From Palaemon carinicauda (Eukaryota > Arthropoda > Malacostraca > Decapoda > Palaemonidae), in contig NC_090735.1 of the NCBI RefSeq assembly GCF_036898095.1, forward strand, positions 715,460-779,459: 64,000 nucleotides of DNA, in the 5' to 3' direction. Positions within the stretch are counted from its first letter, which is position 1; every line of letters begins with the position of its first letter. The position numbers and the translations under genes were made by a program. Below the pieces are notes generated by a model. That model saw only the letters and a list, made by a program, of their open reading frames with translations. It searched no databases and was not told the DNA's origin. Below, piece after piece: positions 1-14,994 of the stretch.

Positions 1-1499
1 GATGTAGGAGTACAGGCCTTCATCATTGGATAAAGTACTGACTCAGTGGGAAGGACCAAGTAGTTGGACCATAGAAGATGGAAGAGAAAAAGGAACTTTA
101 TTTTGAGGAGGAAATATCCTTTGATGTTGGAGTACAGGCCTTCATCGTTGGATAAAGTACTGACTCAGTGGGAAGGACCAAGTAGTTGGACCATAGAAGA
201 GGAAGAGAAAAAGGAACTTTATTTTGAGGAGGAAATATCCTTTGATGTTGGAGTACAGGCCTTCATCATTGGATAAAGTACTGACTCAGTGGGAAGGACC
301 AAGTAGTTGGACCATAGAAGAGGAAGAGAAAAAGGAACTTTATTTTGAGGAGGAAATATCCTTTGATGTGGAGTACAGGCCTTCATCATTGGATAAAGTA
401 CTGACTCAGTGGGAAGGACCAAGTAGTTGGACCATAGAAGATGAAGAGAAAAAGGAACTTTATTTTGAGGAGGAAATATTCTTTGATGTTGGAGTAGAGG
501 CCTTCATCATTGGATAAAGTACTGACTCAGTGGGAAGGACCAAGTAGTTGGACCATAGAAGATGAAGAGAAAAAGGGAACTTTATTTTGAGGAGGAAATA
601 TCCTTTGATGTTGGAGTACAGGCCTTCATCATTGGATAAAGTACTGACTCAGTGGGAAGGACCAAGTAGTTGGACCATAGAAGATGAAGAGAAAAGGGAA
701 CTTTATTTTGAGGAGGAAATATCTTTTGATTTAGGAGTACAGGCCTTCATCATTGGATAAAGTACTGACTCAGTGGGAAGGACCAAGTAGTTGGACCATA
801 GAAGATGAAGAGAAAAGGAACTTTATTTTGAGGAGGAAATATCTTTTGATGTAGGAGTACAGGCCTTCATCATTGGATAAAGTACTGACTCAGTGGGAAG
901 GACCAAGTAGTTGGATCATAGAAGAGGAAGAAAAAAAGGAACTTTATTTTGAGGAGGAAATATTCTTTGATGTTGGATACAGGCCTTCATCATTGGATAA
1001 AGTACTGACTCAGTGGGAAGGACCAGTAGTTGGACCATAGAAGATGAAGAGAAAAAGGAACTTTATTTTGAGGAGGAAATATCCTTTGATGTTGGAGTAC
1101 AGGCCTTCATCATTGGATAAAGTACTGACTCAGTGGGAAGGACCAAGTAGTTGGACCATAGAAGATGAAGAGAAAAAGGAACTTTATTTTGAGGAGGAAA
1201 TATCCTTTGATGTAGGAGTACAGGCCTTCATCATTGGATAAAGTACTGACAGTGGGAAGGACCAAGTAGTTGGACCATAGAAGATGGAAGAGAAAAAGGA
1301 ACTTTATTTTGAGGAGGAAATATCCTTTGATGTAGGAGTACGGGCCTTCATCATTGGATAAAGTACTGACTCAGTGGGGAGGACCAATGGTTGGACCATA
1401 GAAGAGGAAGAGAAAAAGGAACTTTATTTTGTGGAGGAAATATCCTTTGATGTAGGAGTACAAGCTTTCATCATTGGATAAAGTACTGACTCAGTGGGA

Positions 1500-2722
1500 A
1501 GGACCAAGTAGTTGGACCATAGAAGATAAAGAGAAAAAGGAACTTTATTTTGAGGAGGAAATATCCTTTGACTAGGAGTACAGGCCTTCATCGTTGGATA
1601 AAGTACTGACTCAGTGGGAAGACCAAGTAGTTGGACCATAGAAGATGAAGAGAAAAAGGAACTTTATTTTGAGGAGGAAATATCCTTTGATGTTGGAGTA
1701 CAGGCCTTTGTCATTGGATAAAGTACTGACTCAGTGGAAAGGACCAAGTGGTTGGACCATAGAAGAGGAAGAGAAAAAGGAACTTTATTTTGAGGAAGAA
1801 ATATCCTTTGATGTTGGAGTACAGGCCTTCATCATTGGATAAAGTACTGACTCAGTGGGAAGGACCAAGTAGTTGGATCATAGAAGATGAAGAGAAAAAA
1901 GAACTTTACTTAGAGGAGAAAATATCTTTTGATGTAGGAGTACAGACCTTCATCATTGGATAAAGTACTGACTCAGTGGGAAGGACCAAGTAGTTGGACC
2001 AGAGAAGAGGAAGAGATAAGGGAACTTTATTTTGAGGAGGAAATATCCTTTGATGTTGGAGTAGAGGCCTTCATCATTGGATAAAGTACTGACTCAGTGG
2101 GAAGGACCAAGTAGTTGGACCAGAAAAGATGAAGAGAAAAAGAAACTTTATTTTGAGGAGGAAATATCTTTTGATGTAGGAGTACAGGCCTTCAACATTG
2201 GATAAAGTACTGACTCAGTGGGAAGGACCAAGTAGTTGGACCAGAGAAGATGAGAAAAGGGAACTTTGTTTTGAGGAGGAAATATCCTTTGATGTTGGAG
2301 TAGAGTCCTTCATCATTGGATAGAGTACTGGCTCAGTGAGAAAGACGAAGTAGTTCGACCATAGAAGATGAAGAGAGAAAGGAACTTTTTTTGAGGAGGA
2401 AATATCCTTTGATGTTGGAGTTCAGGCCTTCATCATTGGATAAAGTACTGACTCAGTGGGAAGGACCAAGTAGTTGGACCATGGAAAAGGAAGAGAAAAA
2501 GGAACTTTATTTTGAGGAGGAAATATCCTTTGATGTAGGAGTACAGGCCTTCATCACTGGAAAAAGTACTGACTCAGTGGGAAAGACCAAGTAGTTGGAT
2601 CATAGAAGATGAAAAAAAAAGGAACTATATTTTGAGGAGGAAATATCCTTTGATGTTGGAGTAAAGGCCTTCATCATTGGATAAAGTACTGACTCAGTGG
2701 GAAGGACCAAGTAGTTGGACCA
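1500..2722 (+). repeat. 10-monomer block, copy 1 (second copy at about 4,624-5,848)
   Basis: A run of about ten monomers with private variants is repeated about 3,125 bp downstream in the same order. The markers are a gaagataaagag monomer, a 'ggcctttgtcattgg' monomer, a 'gtggaaaggaccaagtgg' monomer, a 'tacttagaggagaaaat' monomer, a 'gatagagtactggctcag' monomer and a 'catcactggaaaaagtac' monomer. Less faithful copies of the same ordered set occur near 7,560-8,710 and 10,560-10,900. Shared order of variants shows block duplication rather than independent mutation. Boundaries are approximate. Confidence 0.8.
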
Positions 2723-4623
2723 TAGAAGAGGAAGAGAAAAAGGAACTTTATTTTGAGGAGGAAATATCCTTTGATGTGGAGTACAAGCCTTCATCATTGG
2801 ATAAAGTACTGACTCAGTGGGAAGGACCAAGTAGTTGGACCATAGAAGATGAAGAGAAAAGGAACTTTATTTTGAGGAGGAAATATCCTTTGATGTAGGA
2901 GTACAGGCCTTCATCATTGGATAAAGTACTGACTCAGTGGGAAGGACCAAGTAGTTGGACCATAGAAGATGAAGAGAAAAAGGAACTTTATTTTGAGGAG
3001 GAAATATCCTTTGATGTAGGAGTACAGGCCTTCATCATTGGATAAAGTACTGACTCAGTGGGAAGGACCTAGTAGTTGGACCATAAAAGTGAAAGAGAAA
3101 AAGGAACTTTATTTTGAGGAGGAAATATCCTTTGATGTTAGGAGTACAGGCCTTCATCATTGATAAAGTACTGACTCAGTGGGAAGGACCAAGTAGTTGG
3201 ACCATAGAAGAGAAGAGAAAAAGGAACTTTATTTTGAGGAGGAAATATATCCTTTGATGTAGGAGTACAGGCCTTCATCATTGATAAAGTACTGACTCAG
3301 TGGGAAGGACCAAGTAGTTGGACCATAGAAGATGAAGAGAAAAAGGAACTTTATTTTGAGAGGAAATATCTTTGATGTTGGAGTACAGGCCTTCATCATT
3401 GGATAAAGTACTGACTCAGTGGGAAGGACCAAGTAGTTGGACCATAGAAGAGGAAGAGAAAGGAACTTTATTTTGAGGAGGAAATATCCTTTGATGTAGG
3501 AGTACAGGCCTTCATCATTGGATAAAGTACTGACTCAGTGGGAAGGACCAAGTAGTTGGACCATAGAAGATAAAGAGAAAAAGGAACTTTATTTTGAGGA
3601 GGAAATATCCTTTGATGTAGGAGTACAGGCCTTCATCATTGGATAAAGTACTGACTCAGTGGAAGGACCAAGTAGTTGGACCATAGAAGATGAAGAGAAA
3701 AGGGAACTTTATTTTGAGGAGGAAATATCCTTTGATGTTGGAGTACAGGCCTTCATCATTGGATAAAGTACTGACTCAGTGGAAGGACCAAGTAGTTGGA
3801 CCAAGAAGATGAAGAGAAAAGGAACTTTATTTTGAGGAGGAAATATCCTTTGATGTTGGAGTACAGGCCTTCATCATTGGATAAAGTACTGACTCAGTGG
3901 GAAGGACCAAGTAGTTGGACCATAGAAGAGGAAGAGAAAAGGAACTTTATTTTGAGGAGGAAATATCTTTGATGTAGGAGTACAGGCCTTCATCATTGGA
4001 TAAAGTACTGACTCAGTGGGAAGGACCAAGTAGTTGGATCATAGAAGAGGAAGAAAAAAGGAACTTATTTTGAGGAGGAAATATCCTTTGATGTTGGAGT
4101 ACAGGCCTTCATCATTGGATAAAGTACTGACTCAGTGGGGAGGACCAAGTAGTTGGACCATAGAAGATGAAGAGAAAAAGGAACTTTATTTTGAGGAGGA
4201 AATATCCTTTGATGTTGGAGTACAAGCCTTCATCATTGGATAAAGTACTGACTCAGTGGGAAGGACCAAGTAGTTGGACCATAGAAGATGAAGAGAAAAA
4301 GGAACTTTATTTTGAGGAGGAATATATCTTTGATGTAGGAGTACAGGCCTTCATCATTGGATAAAGTACTGACTCAGTGGGAAGGACCAAGTAGTTGGAC
4401 CATAGAAGATGAAGAGAAAAAGGAACTTTATTTTGAGGAGGAAATATCCTTTGATGTAGGAGTACAGGCCTTCATCATTGGATAAAGTACTGACTCAGTG
4501 GGGAGGACCAAGTAGTTGGACCATAGAAGAGGAAGAGAAAAAGGAACTTTATTTTGGAGGAAATATCCTTTGATGTAGGAGTACAGGCCTTCATCATTGG
4601 ATAAAGTACTGACTCAGTGGGAA

Positions 4624-5848
4624 GGACCAAGTAGTTGGACCATAGAAGATAAAGAGAAAAAGGAACTTTATTTTGAGGAGGAAATATCCTTTGAACTAGG
4701 AGTACAGGCCTTCATCGTTGGATAAAGTACTGACTCAGTGGGAAGAACCAAGTAGTTGGACCATAGAAGATGAAGAGAAAAAGGAACTTTATTTTGAGGA
4801 GGAAATATCCTTTGATGTTGGAGTACAGGCCTTTGTCATTGGATAAAGTACTGACTCAGTGGAAAGGACCAAGTGGTTGGACCATAGAAGAGGAAGAGAA
4901 AAAGGAACTTTATTTTGAGGAAGAAATATCCTTTGATGTTGGAGTACAGGCCTTCATCATTGGATAAAGTACTGACTCAGTGGGAAGGACCAAGTAGTTG
5001 GATCATAGAAGATGAAGAGAAAAAAGAACTTTACTTAGAGGAGAAAATATCTTTTGATGTAGGAGTACAGACCTTCATCATTGGATAAAGTACTGACTCA
5101 GTGGGAAGGACCAAGTAGTTGGACCAGAGAAGAGGAAGAGATAAGGGAACTTTATTTTGAGGAGGAAATATCCTTTGATGTTGGAGTAGAGGCCTTCATC
5201 ATTGGATAAAGTACTGACTCAGTGGGAAGGACCAAGTAGTTGGACCAGAAAAGATGAAGAGAAAAAGAAACTTTATTTTGAGGAGGAAATATCTTTTGAT
5301 GTAGGAGTACAGGCCTTCAACATTGGATAAAGTACTGACTCAGTGGGAAGGACCAAGTAGTTGGACCAGAGAAGATGAGAAGAGGGAACTTTGTTTTGAG
5401 GAGGAAATATCCTTTGATGTTGGAGTAGAGTCCTTCATCATTGGATAGAGTACTGGCTCAGTGAGAAAGACGAAGTAGTTCGACCATAGAAGATGAAGAG
5501 AGAAAGGAACTTTTTTTTGAGGAGGAAATATCCTTTGATGTTGGAGTTCAGGCCTTCATCATTGGATAAAGTACTGACTCAGTGGGAAGGACCAAGTAGT
5601 TGGACCATGGAAAAGGAAGAGAAAAAGGAACTTTATTTTGAGGAGGAAATATCCTTTGATGTAGGAGTACAGGCCTTCATCACTGGAAAAAGTACTGACT
5701 CAGTGGGAAAGACCAAGTAGTTGGATCATAGAAGATGAAAAAAAAAGGAACTATATTTTGAGGAGGAAATATCCTTTGATGTTGGAGTAAAGGCCTTCAT
5801 CATTGGATAAAGTACTGACTCAGTGGGAAGGACCAAGTAGTTGGACCA
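4624..5848 (+). repeat. 10-monomer block, copy 2
   Basis: Near-identical to 1,500-2,722, with small indels (for example 'tttgactagg' at 1,568 against 'tttgaactagg' here). After about 5,848 the two copies continue into different monomers: the first copy goes on as gaagaggaag, this one as gaggatgaag with the 'gagggggaaat' variant. This is consistent with an unequal exchange breakpoint inside the GGACCATAGA segment. Confidence 0.8.
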
Positions 5849-7060
5849 TAGAGGATGAAGAGAAAAGGGAACTTTATTTTGAGGGGGAAATATCCTTTGA
5901 TGTAGGAGTACAGGCCTTCATCATTGGATAAAGTACTAACTCAGTAGGAAGGACCAAGTAGTTGGACCATAGAAGATGAAGAGAAAACGGAACTTTATTT
6001 TGAGGAGGAAATATCCTTTGATGTAGGAGTTCAGGCCTTCATCATTGGATAAAGTACTGACTCAGTGGGAAGGACCTAGTAGTTGGACAATAAAAGTGAA
6101 AGAGAAAAAGGAACTTTATTTTGAGGAGGAAATATCTTTTGATGTTGGAGTACAGGCCTTCATCATTTAATAAAGTACTGACCCAGTGGGAAGGACCTAG
6201 TAGTTGGACCATAAAAGAGAAAGAGAAAGAGGAACTTTATTTTGAGGAGGAAATATCCTTTGATGAAGGAGTACAGGCCTTCATCATTGGATAAAGTACT
6301 GACTCAGTGGGAAGGACCAAGTAGTTGGACCATAGAAGAGGAAGAGAAAAAGGAACTTTATTTTGAGGAGGAAATATTCTTTGATGATGGAGTACAAGCC
6401 ATCATCGTTGGATAAAGTACTGACTCAGTGGGAAGGACCAAGTAGTTGGACCATAGAAGATGAAGAGAAAAGGGAACTTTATTTTGAGGGGGAAATATCC
6501 TTTGATGTAGGAGTACAGGCCTTCATCATTGGATAAAGTACTAACTCAGTAGGAAGGACCAAGTAGTTGGACCATAGAAGATGAAGAGAAAACGGAACTT
6601 TATTTTGAGGAGGAAATATCCTTTGATGTAGGAGTTCAGGCCTTCATCATTGGATAAAGTACTGACTCAGTGGGAAGGACCTAGTAGTTGGACAATAAAA
6701 GTGAAAGAGAAAAAGGAACTTTATTTTGAGGAGGAAATATTCTTTGATGATGGAGTACAAGCCATCATCGTTGGATAAAGTACTGACTCAGTGGGAAGGA
6801 CCAAGTAGTTGGACCATAGAAGATGAAGAGAAAAGGGAACTTTATTTTGAGGGGGAAATATCCTTTGATGTAGGAGTACAGGCCTTCATCATTGGATAAA
6901 GTACTAACTCAGTAGGAAGGACCAAGTAGTTGGACCATAGAAGATGAAGAGAAAACGGAACTTTATTTTGAGGAGGAAATATCCTTTGATGTAGGAGTTC
7001 AGGCCTTCATCATTGGATAAAGTACTGACTCAGTGGGAAGGACCTAGTAGTTGAACCATA
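5849..7060 (+). repeat. 363-bp (3-monomer) higher-order repeat
   Basis: A trimer with the ordered variants 'gagggggaaat', 'ctaactcagtagg' and 'gagaaaacggaac' recurs at about 5,870, 6,485 and 6,848. The 'tgatgatggagtacaagcc' monomer recurs at about 6,381 and 6,744, 363 bp apart. The same trimer reappears singly near 8,900, 9,740 and 11,310, so it has also been dispersed within the array. Confidence 0.75.
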
Positions 7061-10000
7061 AAAGTGAAAGAGAAAAAGGAACTTTATTTTGAGGAGGAAA
7101 TATCCTTTGATGTTAGAGTACAGGCCTTCATCATTGAATAAAGTACTGACTCAGTGGGAAGGACCTAGTAGTTAGACCATAAAAGAGAAAGAGAAAAAGG
7201 AACTTTATTTTGAGGAGGAAATATCCTTTGATGTAGGAGTACAGGCCTTCATCATTGTATAAAGTACTGACTCAGTGGGGAGGACCAAGTAGTTGGACCA
7301 TAGAAGATGAAGAGAAAAAGGAACTTTATTTTGAGTAGGAAATATTCTTTGATGTTGGAGTACGGGCCTTCATCATTGGATAAAGTACTGACTCAGTGGG
7401 GAGGACCAAGTGGTTGGACCATAGAAGAGGAAGAGAAATTGGAATTTATTTTGAGGAGGAAATATCCTTTGATGTAGGAGTACAAGCTTTCATCATTGGA
7501 TAAAATACTGACTCAGTGGGAATGACCAAGTAGTTGGACCATAGAAGATAAAGAGAAAAAGGAACTTTATTTTGAGGAGGAAATATCCTTTGATGTAGGA
7601 GTACAGGCCTTCATCGTTGGATAAAGTACTGACTCAGTGGGGAGGACCAAGTAGTTGGACCATAGAAGATGAAGAGAAAAGGGAACTTTATTTTGAGAAG
7701 GAAATATCCTTTGATGTTGGAGTACAGGCCCTCGTCATTGGATAAAGTACTGACTCAGTGGAAAGGACCAAGTGGTTGGACCATAGAAGAGGAAGAGAAA
7801 AAGGAACTTTATTTTGAGGAAGAAATATCCTTTGATGTTGGAGTACAGGCCTTCATCATTGGATAAAGTACTGACTCAGTGGGAAGGACCAAGTAGTTGG
7901 ATCAGAGAAGATGAAGAGAAAAAAGAACTTTACTTAGAGGAGAAAATATCTTTTGATGTAGGAGTACAGGCCTTCATCATTGGATAAAGTACTGACTCAT
8001 TGGGAAGGACCAAGTAGTTGGACCAGAGAAGAGGAAGAGAAAAGGGAACTTTATTTTGAGGAGGAAATATCCTTTGATGTTGGAGTAGAGGCCTTCATCA
8101 TTGGATAAAGTACTGACTCAGTGGGAAGGACCAAGTAGTTGGACCAAAAAAGATGAAGAGAAAAAGAAACTTTATTTTGAGGAGGAAATATCCTTTGATG
8201 TAGGAGTACGGGCCTTCATCATTGGATAAAGTACTGACTCAGTGGGAAGGACCAAGAAGTTGGACCAGAGAAGATGAGAAAAGGGAACTTTGTTTTGAGG
8301 AGGAAATATACTTTGATGTTGGAGTAGAGGCCTTCATCATTGGATAGAGTACTGGCTCAGTGAGAAAGACGAAGTAGTTCGACCAAAGAAGATGAAGAGA
8401 GAAAGGAACTTTTTTTAGAGGAGGAAATATCCTTTGATGTTGGAATTCAGGCCTTCGAAATTGGATAAAGTACTGACTCAGTGGGAAGGACCAAGTAGTT
8501 GGACCATGGAAGAGGAAGAGAAAAAGGAACTTTATTTTGAGAAGGAAATATCCTTTGATGTAGGAGTACAGGCCTTCATCACTGGAAAAAGTACTGACTC
8601 AGTGGGAAGGACCAAGTAGTTGGATCATAGAAGATGAAAAAAAAAGGAACTATATTTTGAGGAAGAAATATCCTTTGATGTTGGAGTAAAGGCCTTCATC
8701 ATTGGATAAAGTACTGACTCAGTGGGAAGGACCAAGTAGTTCGACCATAGAAGAGGAAGAGAAAAAGGAACTTTATTTTGAGGAGGAAATATTCTTTGAT
8801 GATGGAGTACAAGCCATCATCATTGGATAAAGTACTGACTCAGTGGGAAGGACCAAGTAGTTGGACCATAGAAGATGAAGAGAAAAGGGAACTTTATTTT
8901 GAGGGGGAAATATCCTTTGATGTAGGAGTACAGGCCTTCATCATTGCATAAAGTACTAAATCAGTAGGAAGGACCAAGTAGTTGGACCATAGAAGATGAA
9001 GAGAAAACGGAACTTTATTTTGAGGAGGAAATATCCTTTGATGTAGGACTTCAGGCCTTCATCATTGGATAAAGTACTGACTCAGTGGGAAGGACCAAGT
9101 AGTTGGACCTTAGAAGATGAAAAATAAATTAACTTGATTTTGAAGAGGAAATATACTTTGATGTAGGATTACAGGTCTTCATCATTGGATAAAGTACTGA
9201 CTCATTGGGAAGGACCAAGTAGTTGGATCATAGAAGATGAAAAAAAATGGAACTATATTTTGAGGAGGAAATATCCTTTGATGTTGGAGTAAAGGCCTTC
9301 ATCATTGGATAAAGTACTGACTCAGTGGGAAGGACCAAGTAGTTGGACCATGGAAGAGGAAGAAAAAAAGGAACTTTATTTTGAGGAGGAAATATCCTTT
9401 GATGTAGGAGTACAGGCCTTCATCACTGGAAAAAGTACCGACTCAGTGGGAAAGACCAAGTAGTTGGATCATAGAAGATGAAAAAAAAAGGAACTATATT
9501 TTGAGGAGGAAATATCATTTGATGTTGGAGTAAAGGCCTTCATCATTGGATAAAGTACTGACTCAGTGGGAAGGACCAAGTAGTTCGACCATAGAAGAGG
9601 AAGAGAAAAAGGAACTTTATTTTGAGGAGGAAATATTCTTTGATGATGGAGTACAAGCCATCATCATTGGATATAGTACTGACTCAGTGGGAAGGACCAA
9701 GTAGTTGGACCATAGAAGATGAAGAGAAAAGGGAACTTTATTTTGAGGAGGAAATATCCTTTGATGTAGGAGTACAGGCCTTCATCATTGGATAAAGTAC
9801 TAACTCAGTAGGAAGGACCAAGTAGTTAGACCATAGAAGATGAAGAGAAAACGGAACTTTATTTTGAGGAGGAAATATCCTTTGATGTAGGAGTTCAGGC
9901 CTTCATCATTGGATAAAGTACTGACTCAGTGGGAAGGACCTAGTAGTTGGACCATAAAAGTGAAAGAGAAAAAGGAACTTTATTTTGAGGAGGAAATATT

Positions 10001-11229
10001 TTTTGATGTTGGAGTACAGGCCTTCATCATTGAATAAAGTACTGACTCAGTGGGAAGGACCTAGTAGTTGGACCATAAAAGAGAAAGAGAAAAAGGAACT
10101 TTATTTTGAGGAGGAAATATCCTTTGATGTAGGAGTACAAGCGTTCATCATTGGATAAAGTACTGACTCAGTGGGAAGGACCAAGTAGTTGGACCATAGA
10201 AGAAGAAGAGAAAAAGGAACTTTATTTTGAGGAGGAAATATTCTTTGATGTTGGAGTAGAGGCCTTCATCATTGGATAAAGTACTGACTCAGTGGGGAGG
10301 ACCAAGTAGTTGGACCATAGAAGATGAAGAGAAAAAGGAACTTTATTTTGAGGAGGAAATATCCTGTGATGTTGGAGTACGGGCCTTCATCATTGGATAA
10401 AGTACTGATTCAGTGGGGAGGACCAAGTGGTTTGACCATAGAAGAGGAAGAGAAAAAGTAACTTTATTTTGAGGAGGAAATATCCTTTGATGTAGGAGTA
10501 CAAGCTTTCATCATTGGATAAAGTACTGACTCAGTGGGAAGGACCAAGTAGTTGGACCATAGAAGATAAAGAGAAAAAGGAACTTTATTTTGAGGAGGAA
10601 ATATTCTTTGATGTAGGAGTACAGGCCTTCATCGTTGGATAAAGTACTGACTCAGTGGGAAGGACCAAGTAGTTGGACCATAGAAGATGAAGAGAAAAAG
10701 GAACTTTATTTTGAGGAGGAAATATCCTTTGATGTTGGAGTACAGGCCCTCGTCATTGGATAAAGTACTGACTCAGTGGAAAGGACCAAGTGGTTGGACC
10801 ATAGAAGAGGAAGAGAAAAAGGAACTTTATTTTGAGGAGGAAATATCCTTTGATGTAGGAGTACAGGCCTTCATCATGAGACAAAGTACTAACTCAGTGG
10901 GAAGGACCAAGTAGTTGGACCATAGAAGATGAAGAGAATAAGGAACTTTATTTTGAGGAGGAAATTTCCTTTGATGTAGGAGTACAGGCCTTCATCATGA
11001 GATAAAGTACTGACTCAGTGGGAAGGACCAAGTAGTTGGACCATAGAAGATGTAGAGAAAAAGGAACTTTTTTTTGAGGAGGAAATATCTTATGATGTTG
11101 GAGTTCAGGCCTTCATCATTGGATAAAGTACTGACTCAGTGGGAAGGACCAAGTAGTTGGACCAGAGAAGAGGAAGAGAAAAAGGAACTTTTTTTAGGAG
11201 GAAATATCCTTTGATGTAGGAGTACAGGC

Positions 11230-14150
11230 CTTCATCATTGGATAAAGTACTGACTCAGTGGGAAGGACCAAGTAGTTGGACCATAGAAGATGAAGAGAAA
11301 AGGGAACTTTATTTTGAGGGGGAAATATCCTTTGATGTAGGAGTACAGGCCTTCATCATTGGATAAAGTACTAACTCAGTAGGAAGGACCAAGTAGTTGG
11401 ACCATAGAAGATGAAGAGAAAACGGAACTTTATTTTGAGGAGGAAATATCCTTTGATGTAGGAGTTCAGGCCTTCATCATTGGATAAAGTACTGACTCAG
11501 TGGCAAGGACCTAGTAGTTGGACCATAAAAGTGAAAGAGAAAAAGGAACTTTATTTTGAGGAGGAAATATCCTTTGATGTTGGAGTACAGGCCTTCATCA
11601 TTGGATAAAGTACTGACTCAGTGGGAAGGACCAAGTAGTTGGACCATAGAAGAGGAAGAGAAAAGGGAACTTTATTTTGAGGAGGAAATATTCTTTGATG
11701 TTGGAGTAGAGGCCTTCATCATTGGATAAAGTACTGACTCCGTGGGGAGGACCAAGTGGTTGGACCATAGAAGAGGAAGAGAAAAAGGAACTTCATTTTG
11801 AGGAGGAAATATCCTTTGATGTTGGAGTACGGGCCTTAATCATTGGATAAAGTACTGACTCAATGGGGAGGACCAAGTGGTTGGACCATAGAAGAGGAAG
11901 AGAAAAAGTAACTTTATTTTGAGGAGGAAATATCCTTTGATGTAGGAGTACAAGCTTTCATCGTTGGATAAAGTACTGACTCAGTGGGAAGGACCAAGTA
12001 GTTGGACCATAGAAGATGAAGAGAAAAAGGAACTTTATTTTGAGGAGGAAATATTCTTTGATGTTGGAGTACAGGCCTTCGTCATTGGATAAAGTACTGA
12101 CTCAGTGGGAAGGACCAAGTAGTTGGACCATAGAAGATGAAGAGAAAACGGAACTTTATTTTGAGGAGGAAATATCCTTTGATGTAGGAGTTCAGGCCTT
12201 CATCATTGGATAAAGTACTGACTCAGTGGCAAGGACCTAGTAGTTGGACCATAAAAGTGAAAGAGAAAAAGGAACTTTATTTTGAGGAGGAAATATCCTT
12301 TGATGTTGGAGTACAGGCCTTCATCATTGGATAAAGTACTGACTCAGTGGGAAGGACCAAGTAGTTGGACCATAGAAGAGGAAGAGAAAAGGGAACTTTA
12401 TTTTGAGGAGGAAATATTCTTTGATGTTGGAGTAGAGGCCTTCATCATTGGATAAAGTACTGACTCCGTGGGGAGGACCAAGTGGTTGGACCATAGAAGA
12501 GGAAGAGAAAAAGGAACTTCATTTTGAGGAGGAAATATCCTTTGATGTTGGAGTACGGGCCTTAATCATTGGATAAAGTACTGACTCAGTGGGAAGTACC
12601 AAGTAGTTGGACCATAGAAGATAAAGAGAAAAAGGAACTTTATTTTGAGGAGGAAATATCCTTTGATGTAGGAGTTCAGGCCTTCATCGTTGGATAAAGT
12701 ACTGACTCAGTGGGAAGGACCAAGTAGTTGGACCATAGAAGATGAAGAGAAAAAGGAACTTTATTTTGAGGAGGAAATATTCTTTGATGTTGGAGTACAG
12801 GCCTTCGTCATTGGATAAAGTACTGACTCAGTGGAAAGGACCAAGTGGTTGGACCATAGGAGAGGAAGAGAAAAGGGAACTTTATTTTGAGGAGGAAATA
12901 TCCTTTGATGTAGGAGTTCAGGCCTTCATCATTGGATAAAGTACTGACTCAGTGGCAAGGACCTAGTAGTTGGACCATAAAAGTGAAAGAGAAAAAGGAA
13001 CTTTATTTTGAGGAGGAAATATTCTTTGATGTTGGAGTAGAGGCCTTCATCATTGGATAAAGTACTGACTCCGTGGGGAGGACCAAGTGGTTGGACCATA
13101 GAAGAGGAAGAGAAAAAGGAACTTCATTTTGAGGAGGAAATATCCTTTGATGTTGGAGTACGGGCCTTAATCATTGGATAAAGTACTGACTCAGTGGGAA
13201 GTACCAAGTAGTTGGACCATAGAAGATAAAGAGAAAAAGGAACTTTATTTTGAGGAGGAAATATCCTTTGATGTAGGAGTACAGGCCTTCATCGTTGGAT
13301 AAAGTACTGACTCAGTGGGAAGGACCAAGTAGTTGGACCATAGAAGATGAAGAGAAAAAGGAACTTTATTTTGAGGAGGAAATATTCTTTGATGTTGGAG
13401 TACAGGCCTTCGTCATTGGATAAAGTACTGACTCAGTGGAAAGGACCAAGTGGTTGGACCATAGGAGAGGAAGAGAAAAGGAACTTTATTTTGAGGAGGA
13501 AATATCCTTTGATGTTGGAGTACAGGCCTTCATCATTGGATAAAGTACTGACTCCGTGGGGAGGACCAAGTAGTTGAACCATAGAAGATGAAGAGAAAAA
13601 GGAACTCCATTTTGAGGAGGAAATATCCTTTGATGTTGGAGTACGGGCCTTAATCATTGGATAAAGTACTGACTCAGTGGGGAGGACCAAGTGGTTGGAC
13701 CATAGAAGAGGAAGAGAAAAAGTAACTTTATTTTGAGGAGGAAATATCCTTTGATGTAGGAGTACAAGCTTTCATCATTGGATAAAGTACTGACTCAGTG
13801 GGAAGGACCAAGTAGTTGGACCATAGAAGATAAAGAGAAAAAGGAACTTTATTTTGAGGAGGAAATATCCTTTGATGTAGGAGTACAGGCCTTCATCGTT
13901 GGATAAAGTACTGACTCAGTGGGAAGGACCAAGTAGTTGGACCATAGAAGATGAAGAGAAAAAGGAACTTTATTTTGAGGAGGAAATATTCTTTGATGTT
14001 GGAGTACAGGCCTTCGTTATTGGATAAAGTACTGACTCAGTGGAAAGGACCAAGTGGTTGGACCATAGGAGAGGAAGAGAAAAAGGAACTTTATTTTGAG
14101 GAGGAAATATCCTTTGATGTTGGAGTACAGGCCTTCATCATTGGATAAAG
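11230..14150 (+). repeat. 5-6 monomer higher-order repeats (about 605-726 bp)
   Basis: Equivalent monomers carrying 'ggccttcgtcattgg' or 'ggccttcgttattgg', followed by 'gtggaaaggaccaagtgg' and 'ataggagaggaag', recur at spacings of about 726, 605 and 604 bp (starting near 12,016, 12,742, 13,347 and 13,951). The accompanying 'ctccgtggggagg' and 'gggccttaatcattgg' monomers keep their relative order. The repeat unit is therefore five to six monomers with occasional single-monomer gain or loss. Confidence 0.75.
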
Positions 14151-14994
14151 TACTGACTCAGTGGGAAGGACCAAGTAGTTGGACCATAGAAGAGGAAGAG
14201 AAAAAGGAACTTTATTTTGAGGAGGAAATATTCTTTGATGTTGGAGTACAGGCCTTCATCATTGGATAAAGTACTGACTCAGTGGGGAGGACCAAGTAGT
14301 TGGACCATAGAAGATGAAGAGAAAAAGGAACTTTATTTTGAGGAGGAAATATCCTTTGATGTTGGAGTACAGGCCTTCTTCATTGGATAAAGTACTGACT
14401 CAGTGGGAAAGACCAAGTAGTTGGACCATAGAAGATGAAGAGAAAAGGGAACTTTATTTTGAGGAGGACATATCTTTTGATGTAGGAGTACAGGCCTTCA
14501 TCATTGGATAAAGTACTGACTCAGTGGGAAGGACCAAGTAGTTGGACCATAGAAGATGAAGAGAATAAGGAAATTTATTTTGAGGAGGAAATATCCTTTG
14601 ATGTAAGAGTACAGGCTTTCATCATTGGATAAAGTACTGACTCAGTGGGAAGGACCAAGTAGTTGGACCATAAAAGATGAAAAGGTAAAGGAACTTTGTT
14701 TTGAGGAGGAAATATCCTTTGATGTTGGAGTACAGGCCTTCATCATGAGATAAAGTACTGACTCAGTGGGAAGGACCAAGTAGTTGGACCATAGAAGATG
14801 AAGAGAAAAAGGAACTTCGTTTTGAGGAGGAAATATCTTTTGATGTTGGAGTTCAAGCCTTCATCATTGGATAAAGTACTAACTCAGTGGGAAGGACCAA
14901 GTAGTTGGACCAGAGAAGAGGAAGAGAAAAAGGAACTTTTTTAGGAGGAAATATCCTTTGATGTAGGAGTACAGGCCTTCATAATTGGATAAAG

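Noticed and set aside
13433..13690. 85-codon minus-strand frame rich in S, F and L
   Set aside because: It is the reverse complement of satellite monomers, its length set by a local one-base indel.
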